Origin: Ochromonadaceae sp. CCMP2298
Taxonomy: Eukaryota > Sar > Synurophyceae > Ochromonadales > Ochromonadaceae
Length of the DNA stretch: 16,500 nt
Assembly (NCBI GenBank): GCA_026770595.1
Contig: MU634068.1
Coordinates: forward strand, 1 to 16,500
Direction of reading: 5' to 3'
The number at the start of each line of letters is the position of its first letter. Positions within the stretch are counted from its first letter, which is position 1. Below are positions 1 to 8,056 of the stretch, piece after piece. Both the position numbers and the translations under genes were made by a program. The notes under the pieces were generated by a model, which saw nothing but the letters and a program-made list of their open reading frames with translations, had not been told where the DNA came from and did no database searches.

Positions 1-280
1 GTACTTTAATGTTACTGTAAAGTACAGCAAAAACAGTACTATTTGACAGAGCCAGGCCCTTCTGCTGCTGTACAAAGTACAGATTAACCTGTACTCCTAC
101 ACCGAGAAAGGGTTATTCATGAAATCCCAAAAAGGGATTTCATGAATCGCGTTCAAAATCCTTTTAAAACATGTGCTAAGTACAGGTTTAACTGTACTTT
201 TCTTATAAAAATTTTTCTGCACCTGTACTAAGTACAGGTGCATCTGTACTTTAAGATTAATCCTGTACTTTTTAGTACGT
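1..280. repeat. GTAC palindrome cluster (right part of a repeat that may begin outside the window)
   Basis: I count 13 GTAC tetramers in about 280 bp (starting at 1, 22, 36, 70, 77, 91, 180, 194, 225, 232, 246, 265, 275), against roughly one expected by chance. Three 18-nt units have the form GTACAG-N6-CTGTAC (77-94, 180-197, 232-249), and a fourth, one base off, lies at 22-39. Two of them are preceded by CTGTAC-N3, giving the compound CTGTAC-N3-GTACAG-N6-CTGTACT at 68-95 and 223-250. The 20-mer at 76-95 matches the reverse complement of 179-198 at 18 of 20 positions, so the block is also roughly self-complementary around the hairpin at 116-146. The block is AT-rich and ends abruptly near base 280, where GC-rich sequence begins. 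It could be a foldback transposon remnant, a satellite fragment or a protein-binding array; the sequence alone does not decide. Confidence 0.7.
116..146. repeat. Perfect 13-bp inverted repeat with 5-nt A loop
   Basis: The arms at 116-128 and 134-146 are exact reverse complements (TTCATGAAATCCC and GGGATTTCATGAA) around AAAAA. The hairpin lies near the middle of the GTAC palindrome cluster, with outer GTAC units on both sides, so it is probably the centre of a larger foldback structure rather than an isolated site. Confidence 0.8.
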
Positions 281-632
281 TTACTTTGCCAGTGCGACTC
301 GTCGCGCTGCCATGATGCCGGACATCTATGCGATATGGCGCGCGAGATGCCGCTGGAGTCTGCGTCGTCCAGCGCGCCAACCACAGCGCCCCGCGAGCCA
401 CTTCCGCCGTGATGACCTTCCGCAGCTCCATTTCAAAGAAGCCTAGAAAGAAATCGCGGGGTGGGAGATCGTCTTGAGCGAGAGTGAAGAGTGCTCGGAA
501 GAAATTCCCAATGTGCTCGTCGGCCAGAAATTGGAAGGCTCGAGCCGGGGCCCCGAAACGGATTTGCGGGTCCCCTGATCTTGGCTGAACCCCATGGGCT
601 CCGATATGCTTGCAGACGAGGGGTGGCTCAAC
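228..632 (-). other. Uncertain coding frame or exon, unknown function
   Basis: One minus-strand frame is open for 134 codons from just after a TGA at 635-633 to the stop at 230-228. The GC-rich upper part (about 632-285) reads like real protein, with hydrophobic-helical stretches such as FRALFTLAQDD and RDFFLGFFEMELRKV. The last ~18 codons run into the AT-rich GTAC repeat and look spurious. The first in-frame ATG is at 431; an acceptor-like TTCTTGAG lies just upstream, so this could be an internal or terminal exon, or a gene remnant cut by the repeat. I recognise no family. A second minus-strand frame (443-631) is also open but has a low-complexity product. GC-rich DNA often stays open by chance, so the call is weak. 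Confidence 0.25.
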
Positions 633-650
633 TCAAGAAAGTGAGTTGAG
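627..650. repeat. Small inverted repeat, 9-bp arms
   Basis: CTCAACTCA (627-635) and TGAGTTGAG (642-650) are exact reverse complements around AGAAAG. It sits at the boundary between GC-rich sequence to the left and the AT-rich stretch (651-780) leading into the golgin gene. No function is assigned. The remaining bases up to 884 hold poly-pyrimidine and G-run sequence consistent with a promoter and 5' leader; I see no TATA box or other firm element there. Confidence 0.5.
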
Positions 651-884
651 TGAAAACGAGTTGGGCAAACTTCCTAAAGGGTTATTTTGCCTTGCCAAAA
701 GCGCCTAAATGTGTGAAATATTGATACAGATTTTATTTTAACCCTCTCCCCCCAAACCCTTTCCAAAAAGGTGTTCGTTGGGGGGGCGCGAGGTTGGCAG
801 CAGTTGTGATTGCGCTCTCTCCTTCACAATCTCTGACAACCACCTTCCCCCATCGGCATCTTTTGATCAGCTTCTTCGTTCGAC

Positions 885-3482
885 ATGGAGGAAGACGCCC
901 CTGTGAGCGTCTCTGACGCCACCGCTCAGCTGGAGTTGTGGCGCAACTTTGATCTCGACGTTCGCAAAGTCAACTTGGACAAGAGCTGCGTCGAGATGAG
1001 AGAGGCGAAGACCGCGTCGATCTCTGGTCGGCGTCGGCTGAACGACATAACCAAGGCGTTCCGCGCCAAGCCGAGGGAGGACCAGGTGACGATGATGACG
1101 GAGCTCCTGAAGGCCTACCAGGAGGAGATCGACCAGCTCTCACGGCGGTCCAAGAACTGCGAGACCACGTTTTTCTCCCTGTACAAGGCGCTCTACGAGA
1201 TGCCCGACCCATCTTTGTGCATCGACAGCCTACTGAACACCGTGATGACTGGCTCGGTCCACACGCTGGAGATCGAGCGCCTGCGCACCGAGCTGGCGCA
1301 GTACGAAGAGGAGTTTCGGCAGTTGAAGAACCAAGACATCACCATCCGCAGGCTGGAGGACCAGCTGGCCGAGTTCAAGGAACAGAACGAGGACAAAATC
1401 CAGGAGGCCGTGGCGGTGCGCATCGTGGGCGTGCAGGCGCGCGCGGACGAGCGGGTGTCGGAGGCGGCGGACCTGCAACGGTCAGTGGAGCGCCGCTACC
1501 AGGCCGCCGTTGAGGCTATGCAGCAGGCGCAGCTGTCTGCGGACCACGCGCAGACGCAGCTGTACGAGGTCTCCTCCCAGGCGGAGCGCAAGATCACCGC
1601 GCTGCAGTCTGAGAACGCCTTGCTGGCAGAGGGCACGCAGCGACAGGCGCTGAGGGTGGCCGAGCTGGAGAGCGCGCAGCAGGGCTTGCAGCAGAGCATC
1701 GCACAGCTGAGAGTCGAGGGCGATGCCGATAGGGAGGGGGAGAGCGCGAAGGGCTCTGATCAGGACGAGGACATCCAGACCCTGCATCTGGTGGTCAGCA
1801 ACTTGCGCGAGCAGCTGGCACAGGCGGGGGACGCGGCCAGGGGCGAGAAGCAGCGCCTCGAAGCGGCTAGTAGAGATAGCACGCAGCAGCTCGCTAAGGA
1901 GCGCGAGCTGCTGCAGCGCACGAGGCAGGAGCTGTCAGAGCGGCCCAGCAAGGAGTCCTTTCAGGCGGTGAAGCGGCAGTTGAAGATGGTGCAGAAGATA
2001 GCCTTCAACGTGCAGGACGAGGAGGAGCAGGAGCAGGAACGGGAGCGCGAGGACGATCTGAAGGAGCCGGAGACCACGCCCAGCGGCAACAACGCGCTGG
2101 AGGCGCTGCTGGCTGCGCGTATGAAGAACCTTGAGTCGGACCTCACTTCCATGCGCAGGGAGCTGCAGGGCGCGCGCGAGCAGGAGGGCACTGCGCGGGA
2201 GACCAACGCGGCTTTGAAGCGCGCGCTCTCAGCGAGCCAGGAGATTATTCGCCGCCTAGAGGAGGACCTGGAGGCGCGCTCGGCTGCGCTAGAGGCTAGC
2301 GTGGCAGCTGCGGGTATGCCTGAGGGGTCGGGGGAGGGAGACCTGGACCTGGCCAAGCTGCTGGGGGTGGAGGAGCCTGCGGAGGCAGCCAAGGGCAACC
2401 AGATCAACATGCAGATGATCCACATCCTGCAGTCGCAGCGGGACCAGTATAAAGAAAAACTTACCAGGGTGAGTAGCAGGCTAGATCCTATGTATACGCC
2501 CTACTGCCTGCCCTTTATGCCCTTCTTTCTGTCTTCTTCTCCTGATTCATCACACCTTCTCCATTCCCTTATCACCCCCTCCCCTCAGTTTCCTAATTAC
2601 CCCTAACAATTCTGCTCCCCCTAATTTTCCTGCCACCCCCGCCACCTACAGGCGGAGACCTCCCTGCAGCGCGTTCAGCTGGAGTTGGAATCCGCGCAGG
2701 CCGCCAAGTCCCGCCTGGAGATCGACAACCTCGCTCTGTACAGCAAGGTGCGCTACCTGCAGAGCTACGGCGCCTCCTCCAGCGGACCTGCCTTCACTTC
2801 CCCCAAAGCTATGCGCATCTCGAACCGCCCAGTGTTCTACAGCGCCAGCGGACGCAAAAGCAGGGATCCTCAGGACATGGCTAGGGAGAAGGAGAGGGAG
2901 AGGGATTCTCAGGAGGAGCGGTGCGAGGAGGATGGGGAGGACGTCGATCTGGAGGGTCGGTACTCCAGCATCTACGAGGAGCGCATGAACCCTTTCGACC
3001 AGTTCTCGCAGAGGGAGAAGCAGCGCAAGATCCAGGAGCTGACTGTGACTGACCGCATCATCCTCAACACCACCATGGCAGTGGTCTCCAACCAGACAGG
3101 ACGAAAGTACGTAGCGCCGCATTCCGCACCGCACACCATGCCACCGCACCCCGCTGCACACAATACCACACCACACCACAGCACAACACAATCTAACCGC
3201 ATATCCGCCCTCTCCTCCCCTCACCTTATTTTCTATCCTCCCTCCTCCTTCTCCCTCCTCCTTCTCCCTCCTCCTCCTCCCTTCTCCTCCTCCTCTCTCT
3301 CTCTCTCCTCCTCTACTTCCCCTGACAGTTTCCTTATGATGTATCTGGGCGCCATGCATCTGCTCGTTTTCTTCACGATGTACTACCTTGCCCACAGCAG
3401 CCACACAGCCTGCAACCCCTCCTTAGACCACATGTCCCCGCAGCAACATGTGAATCTGGGCGCAGCAACATTCCACTTCTAG
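885..3482 (+). CDS. CASP: CASP/CUX1-type golgin, Golgi coiled-coil membrane protein
   Basis: Three exons: 885-2468 (phase 0, donor GTGAGT), 2652-3106 (phase 2, donor GTACGT), 3329-3482, giving 730 residues. The N-terminus (about 10-118) matches the CUX N-terminal domain, with LWRNFDLDVRKVN and SLYKALYEMPDPSL. Residues 123-525 are Gln/Glu/Arg-rich coiled coil. The C-terminus has the CASP hallmarks: DNLALYSKVRYLQSY (553-567), then RYSSIYEERMNPFDQFSQRE (about 630-650), then one membrane helix after the last junction (about 680-702, FLMMYLGAMHLLVFF). CASP proteins are tail-anchored Golgi tethers in retrograde traffic; this copy has an extra 28-residue tail after the helix. Intron 2 (222 nt) has no in-frame stop, so its retention would keep the frame. 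The start ATG (CGACATGG) is the first in frame and fits the family length. Confidence 0.93.
3113..3320 (+). repeat. CA-rich then homopyrimidine tract within intron 2 of the golgin gene
   Basis: The intron begins with an imperfect CA/CCA-rich run (about 3117-3190). From about 3231 to 3320 it becomes almost pure C/T, built from CTCCTCCTTCTCCC-type units and a short CT dinucleotide run near 3296-3308. This is a long polypyrimidine tract ahead of the acceptor CTGACAG (3322-3328). The opposite strand is homopurine, so the stretch could adopt non-B DNA. Confidence 0.75.
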
Positions 3483-3804
3483 TGCAATTTACCCCCATCC
3501 ATATATCCTCATCCATAATTGTATATTTGTCGCAAATGGAGCCTTTTTTGGGGAACGAGGGAACCGAGAGAATTGACTTAAGTGGTAGTTTCACATGTCC
3601 AGACTAACCGTTATTTGGTATCTGCAATGCACCACCTCTCTGCTATCTGCTACTCAAAGCAATTGCACCACTGCTTGTGCTCACACTACTGCTTGCTCCC
3701 TCGAGTGTAACTGCGCACTTCCTTCTCTGCCATCAGCTGTCCGCGATCTGCTGTGCGCTATCTGCTATCTGCTATCTGTCATCTGCCATCTGCTCTATGC
3801 CGCT
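3483..3804. other. Convergent 3' space with imperfect CTGCTAT repeats
   Basis: This gap lies between the 3' ends of the golgin and the MYND gene. It holds an imperfect short tandem repeat of the CTGCTAT/CTGTCAT/CTGCCAT type at about 3757-3794, with related units near 3620-3650. A forward frame stays open across it into the MYND gene, but its product is low-complexity and I regard it as spurious. No RNA gene is seen. Confidence 0.55.
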
Positions 3805-4422
3805 TCAAGCAACGCACCAGTGCTTGTGCTCACTCCAGTGGAGCGTCTGGCACTCCTTAGAGCAGTACATCGCCACATTGCACCTACTGCACCGCTTGCC
3901 CCCATCCTTGCCACATCCACTGCTGCAGGGGATTTTCTTCGCCGGCAGGGACCTTGTATCTGCCCCGTCCTTCTCCCTGTGCGTGTACAGGATGTGCTCT
4001 TCCCCATCCTTCTCAAACCTCTTGCCTACCACAGGTGCGCACCCATCCTTCTCGAACGTCTTGCCCTCCATAGGCTCACTGTACACCCAGCCCATATACT
4101 TGTACCCCTTCTTGGAAAGCGCCTCGGACTTGCGGTCAAACTCGTTCAGCGCCGCGTGCTGCTGCTCTTCACCACGCAGAGCTGAGCGCGGAAGCACTGT
4201 CCCGTTGGTCTCAACATCGTAGATGCGCCCCCCTGCGTCGCGCCCTAACCTGCGGTCCATGCCATCACTTCGACCTGTGCGTACATTCCCTTCCCCGCAA
4301 TCAAAGCGCCGCATCAGATCAAGGTAGAGGTCGTCCATAACTTCAACAACCCTCTTATTGCCATCGTTTGCCACAGGTAATTGTGTTGCGATCTGCCGAG
4401 CGGCTGCGAGGTAGTCAGTCAT
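3805..4422 (-). CDS. MYND-type zinc-finger protein
   Basis: The product is 205 residues from the first in-frame ATG at 4422; the frame extends 13 codons further upstream without another ATG. The C-terminal 41 residues form a MYND finger: C166-x3-C170, C178-x2-C181, C187-x3-C191, H195 or H199, and C203, with the typical YCSKECQ and HW segments. MYND fingers bind Pro-rich partners; they occur in SMYD methyltransferases, but no SET domain is present here. Before the finger lies a 13-residue repeat, GKTFEKDG then GKRFEKDG then HREKDG (about 130-160), also visible in the DNA as a 22/24 match between 4003-4026 and 4042-4065. The N-terminal half is unassigned. No intron is needed. Partner and pathway cannot be inferred. 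Confidence 0.8.
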   Translation of the reverse strand: MTDYLAAARQIATQLPVANDGNKRVVEVMDDLYLDLMRRFDCGEGNVRTGRSDGMDRRLGRDAGGRIYDVETNGTVLPRSALRGEEQQHAALNEFDRKSEALSKKGYKYMGWVYSEPMEGKTFEKDGCAPVVGKRFEKDGEEHILYTHREKDGADTRSLPAKKIPCSSGCGKDGGKRCSRCNVAMYCSKECQTLHWSEHKHWCVA

Positions 4423-4717
4423 GTTGCTGAATCTAGGAGATCGATTGATGGGTTGATACAAATGTTAGGCAGAGAGGGCAGGCATCAAGTAGAACAATCG
4501 AGCTTCCCTCCTCTCCTTGCTTCCTCGACCTAAAAGGGAGGAGCGGATTGGGTTTTTACGACTGGTGGAAAAACACACCAGTCCTCCCTTTAAAAACCTG
4601 GATTGGGATGGGAAATTATACGATTTTGTCAGGAATGATATGTCAGGAATTATTCGCTTACCTTCCCACCTCCCGCTCCAGCATTCGGCAGCTCTCTCCA
4701 AGGACAATGATAAGGAA
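4423..4717. promoter_or_regulatory. Divergent intergenic region between the MYND and sulfotransferase genes
   Basis: The two start codons point away from each other across about 295 bp, so both promoters must lie here or in the first UTRs. Both frames run open into the gap without an earlier strong ATG, apart from an in-frame ATG at 4640 that could be an alternative sulfotransferase start. No recognisable core promoter motif is seen. Confidence 0.4.
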
Positions 4718-5836
4718 ATGATGAAATTTCTTTTCGTTTCCATCGCGGTCGTTTCTACCTGCGCCTTCTGCAGCGTCTTGGGCAACCGCACCGAAGATGA
4801 TCACCCTTTTCACTTCGTGTTCCTGCACTACCACAAGAGTGGGCACGACCTGGCCCGCCGCTTGGCAGAGGTCTTCCTCGTGGCTCCCTGCACAGCTGCA
4901 GTAACGTTTTCATCCATAAGGCGCGCACCACTTCAAGTAGTAGTACCGCATATTGTTTCGGCGGACGTAGCCGTGGTCGTCGCTCCGCAGATGCACTTTT
5001 CGTGGACTGATGGCATGGAAGAGCTACCATCATCGAAAGTGCGATATGTGCACTTCGTTAGAGACCCATTCGACCTGATTATGTCTGGCTACCTCTACCA
5101 CAAGCAGCATCCCATGCCGATCCAAGAATCTTGGCTTGCCAGCAATGGCTTCGATCCCTGTCAGTGCAACGCCCACCTAACATTCGACGTGTACGGTAGG
5201 AAGATAGCTGCGTTGGGAGTCGCCTACTCTACGATATCCAGCTGGCTAAACAGCACTATCAATGTCTGCCATGAGATCACGGGTCGATTTCGCGCAGGCG
5301 CTGTGGGCTACAACAGCATGCTGCGCTCGCTGAGCATGGCTGATGGGCTAATGCTGGAGGCCGCACGCACGATTCTGCACGAGGGTGGAGACCTGCTGAG
5401 CATGTTAACCAATGCGATGTACGAGAAAGAGGCAGACCGCATCTCTCACATCTCGAAGCGCGTGTTTATGTCCCAGTTCTCCATCACAGACGAGGCCGAG
5501 TTCAGTGCATCGGCCACTTCCCTCTTCGAGTTTCTGATGCAGGAGGCTGCCGTGAAGGACCCCTTCTGGCGCTGCGTGGATTTGCCCACTGCAGTGGCCC
5601 GGGCGATAAAGCTCGCCTTTGTGGGTAACAGGTAACTTTCGCACAAGGCAATCTGTTCTAAACTTATGTGCTAACTGAAGTGTTTTGTTCTCGCACTACG
5701 ATACAGCACGAGCGTGCACGTCACCAGCAACCGGGTGTCAGGGGAGCAGCGCGCAGCGATGAAGACCATCCTGCAGGGGCACGCTGTGGTGGGTCCGTTG
5801 ATATCGCACGCGGGTGATATTCTGTACAAGTATTGA
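4718..5836 (+). CDS. Probable Golgi sulfotransferase, carbohydrate type
   Basis: Two exons, 4718-5631 (phase 2, donor GTAACT) and 5707-5836, joined across a 75-nt intron with a CTAAC branch-like site, give 347 residues. Sulfotransferases move sulfate from PAPS to a hydroxyl. The 5'-phosphosulfate loop is visible as FVFLHYHKSGHDLA (about 33-46, K40), and the 3'-phosphate site as VRYVHFVRDPFDLIMSGYL (about 108-126, R115 and S123). A hydrophobic N-terminal segment MKFLFVSIAVVSTCAF indicates a signal anchor, so the enzyme should face the Golgi lumen. Tandem ATGs occur at 4718 and 4721; an in-frame ATG at 4640 would add a 26-residue cytosolic tail. The acceptor is unknown, but the convergent neighbour is a glycosyltransferase. 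Third-position GC looks lower than in SEC63. Family assignment is by motif only. Confidence 0.75.
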
Positions 5837-5958
5837 GCAATTGACTGTTTCAATAATACCGACGCTGTATCAAAATGATATATCTTTTAGATAGAATATT
5901 ATAAGATTTAGGTAGTATTAAGTGTGCCGCTGTACTGACTTCGGAACGGGAAAATGGT

Positions 5959-7152
5959 TCAGTGAATGTCGTATGAGCCTTGGTAGTCGAGAGGCGGCAT
6001 CGAAGCGCCCTTCTTGACTGCGTGCACTTGGCTGTCCAGCACGACGATCACATCGGCCATGGTGAAGTTGAGCGCCATAAAGGTGTCGTAGTTGGGTATC
6101 CCCCTCCGCGCGCCATTGTCTATGTAGAAGATCTCCTTGTCATTCTGCCCCTGTATGGCGTGCCCTTGCCACTTAGCGAGGTAGGCTGCGTCCAGAGCTG
6201 GCTCGGGCAGGTAAGAGGAGAGCATCTTCATGGAGTTCATCGTGTTCATGTAGTGCTTAGGGTCGTGCTTGACCTGCTTTGACACCGCCTTGAACCGACC
6301 GCCGTACTCCTTGAAATCATTGTGCGCCAAACGAAACGCCGCATCGGGCGTGCCGGCCAGCACCACTTCTCGGGCAGAGCCGGTCAGCAAGGATGGCCCC
6401 GTGGCGCACATGACCACCTCCCACCTGAAGGCTGCGTTCAGCGACCGCATCACCGAGTCCACATGGTACTCGTGCTTGATTATCTCAACAGCATTCTTCA
6501 TCGTTTGGAATATGATGGGGTGCCGGGGGGCGGAGATCATGGCCCAATTCAGAAGGATGCGGCCGTGGAAAACGTTCAGTTTCCTCTTCTCCAACTCTCT
6601 GTATGCCGAGAAGTCCGATAGGTGGTATCTGGGAATATAGCAGCGATTCCCGTTGAAGCCGTTCTTCTCATAGGACAAGATCATCTTGTCCTCTGCTGTT
6701 ATGACTTCGTCGAGTGGTGTGTGCATGTCGCTGTCGTCGTCGATGTAAGCTCCGCCGTATGTCCACAGCACAGCGTACCGCCACAGGTCTGCCTTCGCCG
6801 CTCCCGCCGCTGGACTTATCATGTTATACGCCCACAGAAGACTCGTCCCAGTGAAGTACTTGTTCATAAACTCGTCTTTTACTTCATTTGAGGATATGTG
6901 CACCTTCCAGCCCTTGTTGCGCGCGAACAGCCCGGGCATCTGGAAGTTGAGCTCTTCGCTCTGGTTGCGCACCGCTATCCACAAGTTGCGCGGAATATGC
7001 TTTCCCTCCACCTTTTGGCCTAACTGGTCTTCTGGCAGATTGTCCCGAACGACTGGCAAATCCCACGGGTCCGTCTGAGAGCTGGTATTGGCTGCGGCCA
7101 GTAATATGCTCGCGATCAGCATGAACGCGTGAACTGTGCGCGCACTCCTCAT
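5959..7152 (-). CDS. GT32-family (Och1/capsular-type) glycosyltransferase
   Basis: A single exon of 397 residues from the first in-frame ATG at 7152; 31 open codons precede it without an ATG. The N-terminus has a signal anchor (HAFMLIASILLAAA, about 9-22), so a Golgi type II membrane enzyme is likely. The GT32 core is clear: IPRNLWIAVRN (about 53-63), KADLWRYAVLWTYGGAYID (about 120-138) and the metal-binding DxD as IDDDSD (D138, D140). Enzymes of this fold transfer mannose, galactose or similar sugars from nucleotide sugars using Mn2+. A C-terminal region of about 120 residues beyond the core is unassigned. Donor and acceptor cannot be told. The gene is convergent with the sulfotransferase (122 bp between stops). 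Confidence 0.86.
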   Translation of the reverse strand: MRSARTVHAFMLIASILLAAANTSSQTDPWDLPVVRDNLPEDQLGQKVEGKHIPRNLWIAVRNQSEELNFQMPGLFARNKGWKVHISSNEVKDEFMNKYFTGTSLLWAYNMISPAAGAAKADLWRYAVLWTYGGAYIDDDSDMHTPLDEVITAEDKMILSYEKNGFNGNRCYIPRYHLSDFSAYRELEKRKLNVFHGRILLNWAMISAPRHPIIFQTMKNAVEIIKHEYHVDSVMRSLNAAFRWEVVMCATGPSLLTGSAREVVLAGTPDAAFRLAHNDFKEYGGRFKAVSKQVKHDPKHYMNTMNSMKMLSSYLPEPALDAAYLAKWQGHAIQGQNDKEIFYIDNGARRGIPNYDTFMALNFTMADVIVVLDSQVHAVKKGASMPPLDYQGSYDIH

Positions 7153-8056
7153 GGTCACCACCGAAGAAGGAGCTCTGGCACTCGACAGCGCCGTGAACCA
7201 ATACACAGCGGAGGGTTGGTACTCCGCGCTCTGGTTGTGACTCACTGCTTGGGGGAGGGAGACGGAAAACTGGAATGTGTTTGCCTCTCGTCTTTACTGG
7301 AGCGGGATCTGAAACGTAAAAAGCCAGCAGGTTTTCCAGAAAGCCCGCAGATTTTTAGCATCTGACTATCTATTATCCAATGTTATTATCTGGAAAGATG
7401 TGCAATATATATATATTACTTTGCTCGGATAAAAAATGTATAGAGATCCAATTCTGATAAGATATCGAGAGATTACTGATGCATAATTACCAAGAATAGG
7501 CGCTGAAAACTCCACAACGGCGCGGTTTCTTTTTGTGTTGGAGTTTTCAGCGCCTATTCTTTGTAATTATGCATCAGTAATCTCTCGGTATCTTATCAAA
7601 ATTGGACCTATATACAAATTTTCTATGTTATTTGAGTACAGTAATATATATATTGCACATCTTTCCAGATAATAATATTTGATAGATAATTAGATGCCGA
7701 AAATCCGCGGGCTTCCTGGGAAAACCCGCGGCTTTCTGGACCTGTGGAAAGGAGGGTTTTTTAATTTTTGGGGATTTGATCTCCTTGCACGGTTATATTG
7801 GTGGGAGTTTTGCTTGGTTCGATGGATGGACTTCGATGCATTTTTTTGCGGATGACGCGTGGGTCGATCTAGACCTCCCTCCCCGGACCCTTGCACGACG
7901 TACAGGTTCAACTCAATCCCACCCCACTCCATTATTTCTGCGGCGACACCGGGAGCTGACTGATTGTCCGTGACTCCCACTCCATTGGCTGTCGCTCGCA
8001 TCGCATAGGAGTGCTGCTGGTTTCCTCTAAATTTCCTGCCAGACGTCGTTGCAGCC
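7153..8056. other. Divergent gap between the glycosyltransferase and SEC63, occupied mainly by a foldback element
   Basis: About 900 bp separate the two start codons. The left ~165 bp (7153-7317) is the GT32 5' flank; 7318-7742 is the foldback element; 7743-8056 is the SEC63 5' flank. Minus-strand frames that run across 7690-8073 read partly through the palindrome arm and show no family similarity. I see no conserved core promoter motif. Confidence 0.5.
7318..7742. mobile_element. Foldback/MITE-like element, long imperfect palindrome
   Basis: The left arm (about 7318-7514) pairs with the right arm (about 7539-7742) around a 24-nt loop (7515-7538). The innermost 23 bp of each arm (7492-7514 and 7539-7561) are exact complements; other exact blocks include GAGAGATTACTGATGCATAA.. 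at 7467-7490 and a ~30-nt block starting at 7383. Between them the arms differ by substitutions and small indels, including about 7 nt near 7415-7450. The outermost part of each arm has a tandem pair of AAGCC(C)GC(A/G)GxTTTT motifs. The interior is AT-rich and contains no gene. These are the features of a non-autonomous hairpin element. I could not identify a target-site duplication, so the ends are approximate. Confidence 0.8.

Noticed and set aside
1-280. CRISPR-like array
   Set aside because: The spacings are 7-19 nt between short palindromes, not repeat-spacer units, and the window is eukaryotic nuclear DNA.
1-280. Copper-response elements bound by an SBP-domain factor (GTAC core)
   Set aside because: Known GTAC-binding SBP regulators are from green algae and plants; the plastid evidence here points to a red-lineage alga, and the palindromic arrangement fits a repeat equally well.
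627-650. Rho-independent terminator
   Set aside because: The stem is AT-rich with no U run, and this is a eukaryotic gene region.
885-2468. Generic myosin/CEP290-like coiled-coil protein
   Set aside because: The N-terminal PDPSL block and the C-terminal RYLQSY, YEERMNPF and membrane-helix features identify it as CASP.
2646-3404. 252-codon minus-strand open frame
   Set aside because: It lies opposite golgin exon 2 and its polypyrimidine intron; the product is Gly/Arg/Glu low-complexity where it reads the intron, while the plus strand shows clear CASP family motifs.
3595-4222. Forward open frames of 181-196 codons over the MYND gene
   Set aside because: They mirror the MYND finger and the short tandem repeats; products are Leu/Ser/Cys-rich without family features.
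5837-5958. Additional small gene between the sulfotransferase and GT32 stops
   Set aside because: AT-rich sequence with short partial palindromes and no coding frame; simply the shared 3' space.
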